From Calycina herbarum (taxonomy: Eukaryota; Ascomycota; Leotiomycetes; Helotiales; Pezizellaceae): 64,000 nt of DNA. Below the pieces are notes generated by a model, which saw nothing but the letters and a program-made list of their open reading frames with translations, did no database searches and had not been told where the DNA came from. The stretch spans positions 62,001-126,000 of the forward strand of contig LLEY01000159.1 in NCBI GenBank assembly GCA_001414485.1, in the 5' to 3' direction. Positions 11,870 to 23,238 of this stretch are shown piece by piece. A program made the translations under genes and the position numbers. Position 1 is the first letter of the stretch. The number at the start of each line of letters is the position of its first letter.

Positions 11870-12971
11870 TTATGCACATCCCTCTAGGATATGGTAGTGG
11901 TTGATAAAGCTATTCATCAAGAACACATCACCAACCCAACACATGGCATTCAACAATGACATGACTCCATCAGAGCCTAGCAGTCTCAAAGAAAATCCCG
12001 GCGGCGTCAAACCAGCAATAGTCAACTGCAAATTCTGCGAAAGCTTCGTCTCCCAAGCCCTCTCCTTCAACTCCTCAACATCCCAATTTGCCCATACAAA
12101 CTTTCCATTCAAAAAGCTCGCCTCAGGACTAGCAAGCCAAACAAGGAAATGGCCAGGCAAGTCATCTAAATTTCCCTTCTTAGCATCCTGCATCAATATT
12201 TAAGTGGGAAAGTTTACCATGATCCCATTCTGCAGTTTCCCAGCCGCTTTTCCTACTCATTGCCGTATCTGTGGTGCCAGGTTGGATGCAGACGGTATGC
12301 AAATCTGGATTCTCATCTTTGAAATAATCGACCACTCGCATGGCTGCTGCCTTTGACGATGCGTATGCCGAATAACCTGGGATGGGATCGATGTGAGCCA
12401 ATCCAGAGTTCAAGCTTAGGAGCATTGGCTTAGAGGAAGCATGTTTGAGGAATGCGCGAACGGCGTAGAAGGTGCCCTTGACGTTTGTCTTGAAAGAGGT
12501 CCACCCTATCCAGGTCAGCAAGTCCTAGTATCATTTCATTGAAGAAGAGAAGTCACATTCAACATCATCAGCTTCAGTCACCGGGGCTGGCTGGGAGAGG
12601 TAACAAGCATTAGAAACAAAGATATCAATTTCCCCCAATTTCTCAGCTAGAGTGGTGAAAGCCGCGTTGATCTCAACAGCCTTGGTGACATCTGCAACTG
12701 CATATTCAATCTTAGCTCCAGTAGTAGAACACTTTGCAATTTCCTTAATGGCTAATTTGAGGATATATTCTCTTCTTCCAATGATACCGATTTGGGAAGC
12801 TCCTGCTTGTGCAAAGGCTTTTGCAATGCTGAGGCCAATTCCTGTTCCACCGCCTGTGATGATAACAACCTTTCCTTTGGATGCCAACTCAGGTCTGAGT
12901 GGTGAAATTGCTGGGTATGGTTTTGTGTGCCATTTCTTGGTGTAGGTTGGGAATATGGCTGGGGGATCCAT
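11870..12971 (-). CDS. Classical short-chain dehydrogenase/reductase
   Basis: Exons 12557-12971, 12218-12505 and 11870-12165 join in frame; introns are 51 nt (GTGACT...CTGACC...TAG) and 52 nt (GTAAAC...TTAG). The first exon has [16 protein letters not shown], the TGxxxGxG cofactor loop, and [10 protein letters not shown] replacing the usual NNAG. Exon two carries LNSGLAH and YSAYASSK, the catalytic Ser and YxxxK. Exon three has [25 protein letters not shown], a segment common in fungal SDRs of this group. An upstream in-frame ATG at 13100 would add 43 residues without homologous look; MDPPAIFP at 12971 is preferred. The substrate is unknown. Without the 52-nt intron the frame would break, so splicing is needed. 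Confidence 0.85.
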
Positions 12972-13480
12972 TTTGTAAGGGTGATGTGGTGGACCAAAGG
13001 TGACCTGAGATCCTACCAAAAGCCTGACAAGAGAAGTTTTATTATATTTTCTAGAGCTAGTGGGTTCGCGTATTGAGTTTCTTAGTGGAAATGATACCAT
13101 GATCAGTTTGAGAAGTGTCTTCCATTGGTCTAAATGGTCTTGTGAGAATAATGTTCAAGCGAGATAATTAATAGAGGAACATTACCAATCACCTCCGCCT
13201 TGACATCAAATTCACCTGTAACCAGCCCCAAAATCCACAGTTGCAAACATAAGACCAGAGACGTGAATTTCACACTCAAAACTCCTTGGAGTGAAATGAA
13301 AAACCCCCCTATTCACTGTTTTTCTCCTCAGTTTTTGCCATCTCCCCCTTTTTCAGACTGTCAAATGATTTTTAGAGGGTTTCCCATACTCTTTCACCAT
13401 CTACTAGCCCACAATTACAAAAACATCTAGCCTCACTTCTGTAATTTCTAGACATATACCCCTCTTTTTAGCGGTTCATC
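12972..13480. other. Intergenic, upstream of SDR
   Basis: The region holds the probable promoter of the SDR at 11870-12971. Nothing else is recognisable. Confidence 0.4.
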
Positions 13481-13937
13481 CTTTTGGTAAACACTTATAG
13501 AGTATCCCAATTAACGTCAGTAAAGGAAATATACTCTAAAGAGGGCCAACAAGCGTTACTTGATTTTGACAAAGCAATGACCCTTGTAATCGAAAAAAAT
13601 GCAACTCTTATTGGAATATGTTATCAATTAAGCAAGATCAACGTACAAAACCAAATATGTTTGCATTACCGGCTCTCGCGATGGACAGTAAAGGTAGCAG
13701 TAAATACACCAGGGTTCGTATCTGCCCACGTTGTTCCAGCTTTCTGGGGTAATTCAAGTAAATCATTCTACGCACTTGGAACAATTAAGGGCTATTAACC
13801 CAGGTGTTTTAGAACAATCAAGTCTAAACTACTCCAAAGTGCAAACAATAAATAATGTATTTACGGCCGCTCTTAATGTCCACCACGAGCGAGCCTATAG
13901 AATCTCAGAGAACAAGAAGACTAATACGCGACGATAA
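13481..13937 (+). other. Unassigned open-frame remnant beside tandem repeat
   Basis: Two overlapping frames (13484-13798, 13731-13937) contain peptides such as EGQQALLDFDKAMTLV and HLEQLRAINPGVLEQ that look protein-like but are not continuous. The position directly next to an 80-bp tandem repeat raises the possibility of a degraded mobile element. I could not recognise a transposase motif, so this is recorded as a remnant of unknown nature. Confidence 0.25.
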
Positions 13938-13954
13938 ACAACGAGAGGTAATTT

Positions 13955-14190
13955 AAAGGTGTTGAGGGTAACTTGACCAGTCATCCAAACAGCAAGTAAA
14001 CCAATAAACAAATTTGGGGGCCAAAATGGGAGTTGAGTAAGCTATACTTTCACCCAGTAAGCCAAACAATATCGAGTAAACCAAGCACCACGTTTGGGGG
14101 CCAAAAAGAGGAGTTGCGGATAAGTTATCAATCATCCAGTAAGCTACTAAGCCTTGAGTAAGCCAGCATCAATTTGGGGGGCAAAAAAAT
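13955..14190. repeat. 80-bp direct tandem repeat, about 2.5-3 degenerate copies
   Basis: The core TTTGGGGGcCAAAA begins at 14013, 14093 and 14173, exactly 80 bp apart. Between cores are repeated GAGTAAGC/GAGTAAACC-type words followed by CCAGTAAGC. Upstream sequence from about 13955 shares the second half of the unit. It lies beyond the 3' end of the MATE gene. Its origin (transposon end, satellite seed) is not determined. Confidence 0.75.
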
Positions 14191-14271
14191 TTACATGTCA
14201 AAGGGGCTGAGATAGATGGTTCTACTTCAATGCTATTGCAAATTCTATCTGATATATTTTTCTACCTCCCC

Positions 14272-15942
14272 TCACACGGCAGCTCTTTCCACACTCCCCA
14301 CTCCTCCATTCGTCTGTCCCTCAACAACCAAGCCACCAACTTCCATCCTCTCTCCAGAATCCATTCTCTCGAAAGCCTTAGTAACCTGATGATCCCAATC
14401 ACTCAAAGCAACAATAACCCACTCAATCCCGCCCACAAGATAAAGAGCAATACACTGTCCCACCCACAACCCCGCAAGTCCCCACCCATGGAAGGCCAAC
14501 CATATCCCAAGTGGAAGAGCACCCATATAATAACTTACAATATTAACCGCAGCCCCAATATGTTGTCGTCCCATTCCCCTCAAACTCCCCCCACAACTCC
14601 CATTCAACCCATCCGCAATCTGGAAAAGCGCAACATAAGGCATAACCTCAGCAGTGAGTTTCACAACGTCGACATCATCATTGAAGATCTTGGCGTAGAA
14701 ATCTTTCACAGCCATTAAGACAATAAGAACGAGGATCCCCATAAACATACTCAACCAAGCAGCGACATTCGCTGCTCTAGCTGCTCCTTTGGCATTCCGT
14801 GCTCCGAGGAGGTTTCCAACTCGTGCGGATGCTGCGACGCCTATTCCGAAGGGGATGGTGTTCATTACTTGGTCTGTGGTCATGATTACGCTTTGAGCTG
14901 CTAAAGGGATCGTTCCGAGACGACCAGCTGCTAGAGCGACGATTTCGAATGCCCACCATTCGGTGCCAACATGGACGACTCCAAGGATTGCGAGACGGGC
15001 GAAGGTACTCATGTTTTGTGTACAAGCGATGGACCACCCACCCCAGCAGGAGGAGCCGGCGATAAAGCGAGAGTAGAGAACTAGGAGGAGGAATGAGAGC
15101 CAGTATGAGAGGCCGGTTGCGATGGGGGCGCCGATGAGGCCTAGATTGAAAGTGTAGACGAAGAGGTAGTTCAGCCCGGCGCTGATTGGGGAGGTTATGA
15201 GGAGGACGTAGGTTCCTGGCCGCATGATTTCTGGGAGGTGTTAGTACAAGATTTGATGACGGAAGTAAGAAGGGGAATGAGACTTACCTTGTGCTTGAAG
15301 ATACTTCTTCATTGATTCAAAGTATACATATCCCAATCCTCCCGGTATCAAAGCAGTCAAGAACCTGGCACTATCAACACATATGTATTCCTCCTGACCG
15401 AGAAGTCTAAACACCGGCGCAGAACATGCCCATAAAACGGCAACAGGAACGTAAAATGCAGTAAGAACAATAAACGATCGCTGCAGCAATATCCCTAAAT
15501 CATGCGGGTTCTTACTCCCAGTAAAAGTCGAGGAAGCCAAAGTATCGAGAGCAGTGGATCCTCCAAGTGCAATGAGCCACGCCGTCGACATAGCAAACAT
15601 ATAACTAAAGGCAGCCGTAGCCAGAGCTTCCGGGCTCAGTCTACCCACTATCAAAACAGATATCGTCTGCAAGGAATTTTGCAATGTATATGCGACGATA
15701 ACAGGTAGGGAGCCTCGAAGCAAGAGGAGGAATTCGGCGAGCCATTGTTTGGTTGGAGATTCATCTTCGTCTACTTCGAATGTTTCTCCTTCAGTTGCGG
15801 ATGAGGATACGGAATGTGCATTGATGGGTTTAGGTAGGAGGGATTCCCGTTCCCGTTCGTTTGGTGGGGTGGATGTCGGTGAGTGGTTTTTGGATTGGAG
15901 AAATTTGGGTAACCAAGATTTGGAATCTTGGGAATCGTCCAT
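14272..15942 (-). CDS. MATE-family efflux transporter
   Basis: Exons 15288-15942 and 14272-15230 are split by a 57-nt intron and give 537 residues. A ~70-residue hydrophilic N-terminus is followed by about twelve hydrophobic helices. MATE-like sequences include LQTISVLIVGRLSPEALATA, and in the second half IPLAAQSVIMTTDQVMNTIP and GVAASARVGNLLGA, which match the duplicated V-G-x-L-G and A-A-Q-S elements of the family. Eukaryotic MATE proteins exchange protons or sodium for organic cations or other small molecules at the plasma membrane or vacuole. The substrate here is not predictable. The acidic C-terminal tail is short. The start MDDSQDS is the only methionine before the first helix. Confidence 0.92.
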
Positions 15943-17202
15943 GACGTCGGGTGTTGGAAATAAACAAATAAATTACAATTGCAATTGAGTGTCATGAAAA
16001 CATTGAATGAATATGAGAGCAGAAAAATGAGGTTTAAAAATGTGCGGCTTCACTTGCCGATAACCCCATCTATCGTATGGAGAAAGCATAATATTTCTTG
16101 ATAGTATGACAGAAGAGTTCAAGGTTCGGGGTAATAAGACCTAGGGAGAACAAGTATGTATGTATGCAGTACAGAAGGTAGCAATCGAGACGTAAAGGTA
16201 TGAACAACGAATACTTGCACCGTACTTTGGAAGGCCCGCCGTCTGCGAATGGCATCAGCCAGATTTGTCAAGGGAATTGAACGCGACGAAGTTCTGTGGA
16301 CAGAAAATGAAAATTCGGCCGAGTGCAGCGCGGTGGAGGAATTTCTGAAGAGGCTATTGGTAAATTGAATAAGTCCGGAAGCTCAAGACATTGGTTCATG
16401 GTGCCTTCTTGCATGTCTTATCTGCTTCCATCGCATATGCTAATGCTCGCTGGTGCTTGTGCTTGTGCATCTCTATCTGTGACGAGTGAGCTTCTCGTAA
16501 GAGTTTATAAGATTGCATGTGTGAAAGTAGGTTAATATTGCCACCGCCAGTTACGTAAAGATACTAATGTCGCCATCTCTTGCTGTCAGCGGTCAATGAC
16601 GATTCAAGAAACCGGTAGTGGGGTAACATGGGCTGGGAACTCCTTGTTGCTGGAGACTGCAGTGCTATGCGAACGAATGTTTATATTGGTGTCGGAGATG
16701 CGACGAAGTTGGGGTTGGTGTTGAGATATATAGTCGAGGAAATGTTAGCTAAGAAGAGAAGAAAGGGGGGCTGAAAAGTCAACATAAAGATTTCGTCTCC
16801 AGGCACTTGGGCCGGGGTCCGAACGGGATATCCTCCAGGGCTTCTGGTCTGCTGATCACTGTATTACTGTGACGTCCCAATTTCCTTCCAATCAAATCTT
16901 ATACCGAGTCTTGAATTCCTTTTACAGATATGATATATATTCGATAATATAGTAAGGACTTTACTCGATATCTCCGTACTCGCGAAATTTTAGCCTCCGT
17001 GTCCCTCGCTCACCATATAGAAGGCATCCCACCAAGACCAGAGCCAATATCGCATAGGGGAATCAATTAATACACAAAATGACCATCCATTCTCTAAAAG
17101 CATATGCCTATTTTAAATGCCTGCTTTCTAAAAAAAACGCCCAAACACCCAACCAAGAATGCCCGCCCCCAAATATCGAATATAATGTTTTCCACTAACC
17201 TA
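15943..17202. other. Intergenic, no gene seen
   Basis: About 1.26 kb lies between the MATE start and the Kex1 3' end. AT-rich segments near 16910-17100 are probably the Kex1 3' UTR/terminator. No coding content is recognised. Confidence 0.45.
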
Positions 17203-19237
17203 TTAACCCTGCTTCCCCTGAGTATTTCCACGCTTCTCCTCCACAACTTCCTCGTCATCACTTCCAATACTATATCTTTCCCGTTCCATGTCCTCCGTTG
17301 GTGTTCGGACATGTAATTCATCAAGTTCGCTTTCATCAAAATCCGCGGCTTCAACGTCACCCCGGTTCGCTCTCTTGTGTCTGAAATTCTCGAGTCCCAT
17401 TCCGCTTCTTTCACGGGCACCTCCAAGTGCCATTGGTGTTTCACCACCGAAGACGCCTTTGTAACCGGTTCGTTGACGTCTGTCTCTCCAGATGTAGTAG
17501 CCCCATGCTGCGGCTGCAATAATGACGATGACGAGAACGATTTCTCCGGATTTGTAGTATGCTGACCATTTTGCGGCTTCGAGTTTGGCTGACTCGGCTT
17601 CTTGAGCAGCGGTACTGTTGGGGTGACCACCGACTGAGGTTTCCAATCCCTTTTCGCCGTCGATACGACTGTCGGTTGGGACTCCACCGATGCTACCAAT
17701 ATCGACTTGCATGAATCGGTCGAGCATATCTCGAGTTCTTCGGGCATAGTCGAATGGAACCATGTGTGATGAGTTGTAAAACAAGATATAAGTAAGGTTT
17801 CGGGCTTCCTGGTAGAAGCCTGCTTGCTCACCCTCAAATTCCCAGTTACGGCGAGGGGCCCAGGTGCCTGGTGACAGCTCGAATCCCTTTCCACCGTTCC
17901 ATTGCATGTTGCTGATGAGTTCTTCTGTCCCAATATGGTTGCAAATAAGATCCTCGGCTCCAGAGAACAGAACAGTAGGAACTTCCTTAAGAAGTTCCGG
18001 CAAGATTTGAATGGATGGCTTTGAGTTAGATGCTCTGAAAGCACCCCCAACCGCACCATTGCATTCAGTCCACCCAGTCGTTTTCCCAGCATCAATATGG
18101 AGAGCTTCGGTAACATCCTTTCGGCGAAGATAAGGAGTAACATTATCAAGATCCGGAGGCCAGTTCATGCCGCAGCTTGGATAGGTATCGGTCAGTCTGA
18201 CGTCATACATGTTGATACATTGCATGTGGCCATCTGGTCCTTTCTTTTGCGTCTCTCGGAGGATTTCTTGGAGTACGCTTTCACACTTTGGAATATCCAC
18301 TTTATCTTTTCCTCCAGCCTCGTTCAAAGCCGACATGCACACGGCTTGTTGAGATTCCAATCGCTTGGCAACCTCAGAATCATGCTGCACAATCCCTTTC
18401 TCGTATGTATATGATAGGTAGGCTTTGTACTGTTCCTCGGGTGAAATCCATCCATTTCCAATCAACATTCCCTTGAGTTGCCATGGGTGTTTCGCTCCAG
18501 CTTTGTTTCTGTCGAGAATGGCTTTTGCGATATATGGAATATGTTGCCCAGCATAGGATTCGCCGGCAAGATAAATCTGTGTTTTATTAGTAAATTGAAG
18601 TATGTAGAATGAATTTTGCCACCTACATCGTCATGCTCGTACTCTGGGAAAATAGAAAACCACTTCTCCAAGAACATTACGAATTGGTTGGCCATTTCCG
18701 GTAGTTCATGTACATAACTGTCGGTATTGACATAACTGAAACCTGTCCCAACTGGGTTGTCGACAAACATAAGATTCGCAAATTCGTCCCACGATCCTGG
18801 GTTGTATTCGAGTTTTGGGCCATGCGTCTCATCGAGCACCCTGTATGGACCAACTTCCATGAGAGCACCATCCTCTGAACTACATCCAGGTCCACCGTTC
18901 AGCCATATGACAGTTCGTTGTTTATTCGCGATATGCCTGTTTTGGTAATGCCAAAAGAAAGTGTTGCCATTGTGTTCCGGATTTATTTCGACGTGGCTGG
19001 GAGCTATGTTAGCATAGTCTTGAACAGAGGTACTATTTCCACCACATACCCAGCATGCATCTTCAATAATGGCCCATCTGGAGCTCCCGGCAGCGAGTGC
19101 ACAAAGTAATCGGCGGCCGTTTTGTCTGCTGCCAATCCCATTGAAGGCATTAGGGAAAAAGAGAACAGCCCCAGCAGAGTCGCCATCTGGGAACCTGACG
19201 AGCGTAACCGGCCGGGAGGACGAGTTGAGAATCGCAT
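17203..19237 (-). CDS. kex1: Pheromone-processing carboxypeptidase Kex1
   Basis: Exons 19050-19237, 18627-18996 and 17203-18576 (introns 53 and 50 nt) give 643 residues, the usual Kex1 length. An N-terminal hydrophobic signal region ([18 protein letters not shown]) is followed by the serine carboxypeptidase S10 domain. It has [10 protein letters not shown], the nucleophile in GESYAG, the Asp in [11 protein letters not shown], and the His in [12 protein letters not shown]. After a Ser/Glu-rich linker comes one transmembrane helix ([18 protein letters not shown]) and an acidic cytosolic tail with EDME and SDDEEV runs. This type I topology is diagnostic of the late-Golgi enzyme that trims C-terminal Lys/Arg left by Kex2, as in alpha-pheromone maturation. 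Two other window proteins contain KR sites, but a functional link is not shown. Confidence 0.96.
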
Positions 19238-20050
19238 CGTGGATGTCGATTCAGTAATCGAGGTGAGGGATCGAGAAGTGCGCGCGGGGACCTGAGTCTA
19301 TTTGTCCATGAAGTGTCGCTTGCCTTTTGAGGACCAAGTGTACCGCCGCAAATGAAGATCTGGTCTTAGGTTCCGGGTTTCAAGACCGGAATAGCCGTGT
19401 GCAGCTACACAAACGACTATGTATACTTTGCCGAGATGGCCTCGATGACCAGCCTCTTGATGTTGGTGAATAGATTCGACCGAGTCGATTATCTTGAGAT
19501 GTCTTTCGTCTTAGAACACAAGATGTCGGCCTCGACAAATGTTTTGTCTGGCTTTGTCTTTCCACGGGCAAAGTTCAGGAAGCATGCACACGCGGCGAGG
19601 CGGGACAAGGGTCAAAGCCTCCGCCCTGGAACCTGGAACATGAGTCTGGGCAGCCGATCAATGTATTTTTGGAGCGAAAACGAGGTCCTGATCATTTACT
19701 ACTGTTCACCACATATCAAGTCATGATTTCAATTTGTTCATGTCATCCTGAATCATTTTCGTGAGTTTACTACCCCTCCGGAATACTAGTAGTTGTTTTT
19801 GAATGATTTCCTTTTGACGTGTCAAAACTGACAGGTTGACTAGGAAGTGCTTGTTCACTAGACTTTGATACATTTTGTTTTCCTCTATGGATCTTGAAGT
19901 GCCTCTCCCCATCTAAGCTGGTCGCTACAAAGCTTTCTTCTCAGATGTACCCGGTTGGTATTTTGTACGCTTCTAAATATGCAGGCTGAGGTGATTCAAA
20001 GTGCCGAACGAAACCTTCTGCGGCAGCAGTGAAAACTGCAACATCAGTGT
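19238..20050. other. Intergenic, no gene seen
   Basis: About 0.8 kb between the Kex1 start and the Sfm1 stop. Nothing recognisable beyond short random frames. Confidence 0.45.
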
Positions 20051-21135
20051 CTAGAAGAGATCACCAAATCCCTTTTCTGTATCTTTCTTGATCAACTCGA
20101 CCATTCCCTATGCAATGTCAGTATTCTAAACAGATATCTTCGCAGGCCTAGGGCAATCAAATAAGATGGTGGGTGCCAGAGAGCAATGTCCAAATTTCTC
20201 ACACCAGTTTTCCTTGACAATCTCATCCCCTTTCCCAGATGAAAACCGCGATATTGACATTGAATTTCGTTGCGAAAGTCTAGGAGAGTCAAGGATTTCG
20301 ATGCCTTCTTCTCCCCATTTTACCATGCAACATTTCGATTACCCCAGGGTGGCCCCAGTAGAGAGGGGTTTCAGTGAACCCGAAAGAACAAAAAGTGATA
20401 GTAAGTATTGCTTACTTGATAACGTACCTTTGGCATTAGTGGCTTTCCATCCTCTCCTTTGACATATCGGAATGGCATCTCAGTGCTTTCGTTCTTGTTG
20501 ACACGAAGCTCTGGATCATCAATATAATCGATTTTTTCAAGTGGAGCTGTGTGGCTGTTAGAAGTGTTTGTGTTTCTGTATGCGGGGTTGCTTACTCTTG
20601 CCCTGTACGATCAGTCTGGTTACTCTGACGGCAGTATCTGTAGTCATCTGCTTGGGTCCAAGTCGTCGATTTTCATATCCCTTCTTTCTCAACTCTGAAG
20701 TTCTATCTGAAGCTTCTTAGCCAAGCATCATTATTTCAGACTGTTCTAAATTACCTCGTGGTGGATCATCACCTGTTTTCTGTCAGTGAACTAAATCTCG
20801 GAAATTGTATTCTAGAACTCACCCAAAATCCCCCCAAACAAAAAAATGTCGAAATGATCTCCATCCTCAGGGCTCAGCTCCTTTGTCGCTGAGGGATCAA
20901 GAAGACAAACACGAGCCTTCTGTTCAGCATAAATCTCCTCGACACTCTTCCCATCCACAGTCAACCCAGGAGCAGCCTTCAAAGCATCCGGTAACACCAG
21001 AGATGAAGGCACCGAAGATAAGCAGAACTTCGCACCTGCCTCGTGAGACTCTTTGGCGATAGTCAAGTACTCAAGTTCAGACCAAGGCCCAAGTTCATCA
21101 TCCAGATGTTCAACAACATATGTTTTTCCCGCCAT
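20051..21135 (-). CDS. sfm1: SPOUT-type protein arginine methyltransferase Sfm1
   Basis: Exons 20823-21135, 20755-20772 (18 nt), 20596-20706, 20428-20546 and 20051-20107 give 205 residues. The start KTYVVEHLDDELGPWSELEY matches the Sfm1/DUF431 N-terminus. FDIFLFGGILGDDPPRDRTSEL, formed only when the micro-exon is included, is the conserved SAM-binding knot loop; RLGPKQMTTDTAV follows. In yeast Sfm1 methylates ribosomal protein uS3 (Rps3), and the same role is likely. Introns are 50, 48 and 49 nt except the last, at 320 nt, which is unusually long here. The ATG at 21135 is chosen because upstream in-frame sequence from 21336 is Ser/Arg-rich without family similarity, though it could encode an extended form. 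Confidence 0.88.
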
Positions 21136-22162
21136 TTTAGTGGTCAAGAACACCCTGACGAGTAAATTTCCAAGTTTAAAGAAGGTTTGGGCACCAATCA
21201 CTTCGAGGTGACGACGTGAAGATGACGAATCGGAAGACTTGCTCGTCTGCTTAGGTGTCGTTGTTGCGGGGTAAACTTTGTCTACTGCTTGGAGAGCTGG
21301 GCTTCTTTGGGAGCCGAGACCAATGACTCGTCTCAATCACCTTCGATGGAATAACCACTGTCAATTCCCTAAAATGGTAAGCGTTATGTTATAAATGTGT
21401 CTGGGTGTTTTGATTTCTTGGGTCTTGTGATCAAGTCACTCATTGAAGATCTTTTTGCTGGAAAATCGCTCCATTTGGATCCGCTTGTGGGAAAAGAAAA
21501 AGCCAAGAACTTTTGTGATATGAAGACTCATAGGATCGGGCACAACTTACGTCACTGATGGGGATTGACACAGCCCGAAAAAAGGAAGAGAGCGATTTAA
21601 GAGTAAATTGATTGTCAAAAAATGTCGACGGACTGGGATTAACTTACAAAAAAGATATTGTTCACTAAGAAGCTTTGCTAAGCGAGTCTTCTTCTTAAGT
21701 TCGCCGAACCCCTCCAAATCTGCCGCTACTACCCTGCATATCCTCCCACCCTCTTCCTCCCCCTCAAATTGATCCAACGAACCAACTCTTCGACTTCATT
21801 GCTCCTGATCTCGTTCAATATCATCACCTCGACATCGAATCATTTCCAATCAGGACCCTTGCCATCAGCCGATTTGGTGGGCGAAACCAGGGAAGTGGAG
21901 CCGGCATCTTTGTTAATGCTCTCTGCTATCACGACGACATACAAGGATCTGTGAATTGTTTTGACGACCAGGCCCTGGCAACAGTTGCAGCTTGCAAAAC
22001 AAAAACCCCTCGAGCGACGCTATTAAAGCCTTTGCATACGTACTGCACACGACGTACTCGCATCCAACCCGAGCGATTCCACCAGAAGATTTAAACCTCC
22101 CTTCCGAGATTGCACACTCCCGCTCTTGCAGCACCAAAGAACCCCGCACAATCACCGTCACC
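21136..22162. promoter_or_regulatory. Divergent promoter region, sfm1 and igo1
   Basis: One kilobase separates the divergent starts of the Sfm1 and endosulfine genes. No distinct box could be assigned; the proximal stretch before 22163 is pyrimidine- and CA-rich, as in other fungal promoters in this window. Confidence 0.4.
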
Positions 22163-22723
22163 ATGAACCCACACATGAAGAACAAAGTCGATATCAATGT
22201 GAGTATTTCCCGCCCCTTCGCACGAATGTCGCTCATCTGCGACCTTCTCGCGGGCCTCTGCCAACCTGTTGCTAATCCTCATGTGCAGTCGCTCTCCCCA
22301 GATGAGCAACGACTCTTCCGCCTCTACGGCAAGCTCCCCTCCAAATCCGACCACCTAGCCAAACACCTCAAGGAGCGCAAATACTTCGACTCCGGCGACT
22401 ATGCCCTCTCCAAAGCAGGAAAAGCCAGCTCCGTCGACACAGGCAGCGTCGGATCGCAACACCCCCTCCCCGAGAACATCCCCCACCTCTCCTCCCCGGG
22501 CGTAGGAAACCCAAGCCAAGGAGGAAGCGGAAATGGCAACGTCCTTCACCACCCGGGCAGCACAGCCGGTCTGCCCAGCGGCAGCCCGGTGAAGGAGAGC
22601 AGCTTCTTGAACCGAGAAACGAGCGTCGATGAGTTGGATCAGAAGGAGAAGGCTGGTGCTGGTAGAGTCGCTGAGAGTGCTAGTCCTCCACCCGCGAAGG
22701 AAGGGATCCCGATTAGAAGATAA
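22163..22723 (+). CDS. igo1: Endosulfine/ARPP-19 family PP2A inhibitor (Igo)
   Basis: Exons 22163-22198 and 22289-22723 (intron 90 nt, GTGAGT...GTGCAG) encode 156 residues. The N-terminus MNPHMKNKVDIN joins SLSPDEQRLFRLYGKLP, and KYFDSGDYALSK carries the invariant FDSGDY, with the Ser at about residue 47. In yeast and animals Rim15/Greatwall phosphorylates this Ser, turning the protein into an inhibitor of PP2A-B55 that controls quiescence and mitosis. The C-terminal half is Gly/Ser/Pro-rich and probably disordered. The intron is 90 nt, divisible by three and free of stops in the gene frame, so unspliced mRNA would give a protein with 30 extra residues between the N-terminal arm and the core. 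Confidence 0.93.
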   Translation: MNPHMKNKVDINVSISRPFARMSLICDLLAGLCQPVANPHVQSLSPDEQRLFRLYGKLPSKSDHLAKHLKERKYFDSGDYALSKAGKASSVDTGSVGSQHPLPENIPHLSSPGVGNPSQGGSGNGNVLHHPGSTAGLPSGSPVKESSFLNRETSVDELDQKEKAGAGRVAESASPPPAKEGIPIRR

Positions 22724-23238
22724 GCTGCTGGCTCGAAAGAATTGGATGCGCCCTATAGTGACGTTTCATACTATGGAGTACCAATGATATTGCGATTGAT
22801 GGATCTGGCGTTCTGGGCTTTGATTAAGGGTTTATGGGGTCGGATTAGGACTTTCAAATGTAAATGTTAGCAGATGTCACGGCTGTTCCTCACATCAGAC
22901 CACGGCGATGTTTCACCCATCTGTAGCACTGCTAGGGGCAAATGCTACACTTTTTTCACTTTACTATATGATTGTGAGGTTTCTTGATGATGTATTGGTT
23001 GCTTTTGTTTTCCTGATATAAAATTTTGATTGACGCAGGGCACACAAGCAGGCATCCTTTGTGCCTGTGGGGGTCAAGTCTCCCAAATCCCAAACAAGGG
23101 ACTGTAAATGCTAGGATTTCTAGCTATCGCGAATCAAACGATTCGCCTGGGCAAGACAAGACGCTCCTCTGCGCGAGTTGTGGACGTTGTGATTGGGATA
23201 TACTCGACGTCCTGAGATTCAATGATCTGTAAAATCGT
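22724..23238. terminator. Convergent 3' intergenic region, igo1 and myg1
   Basis: About 0.5 kb between converging genes. TTTTTTC-rich and AT-rich segments (22940-23030) could serve polyadenylation. No gene is seen. Confidence 0.35.

Noticed and set aside
12166..12217. Apparent frameshift in the SDR gene
   Set aside because: A normal 52-nt GT-AG intron with a branch-like site restores the frame and yields the expected family sequence.
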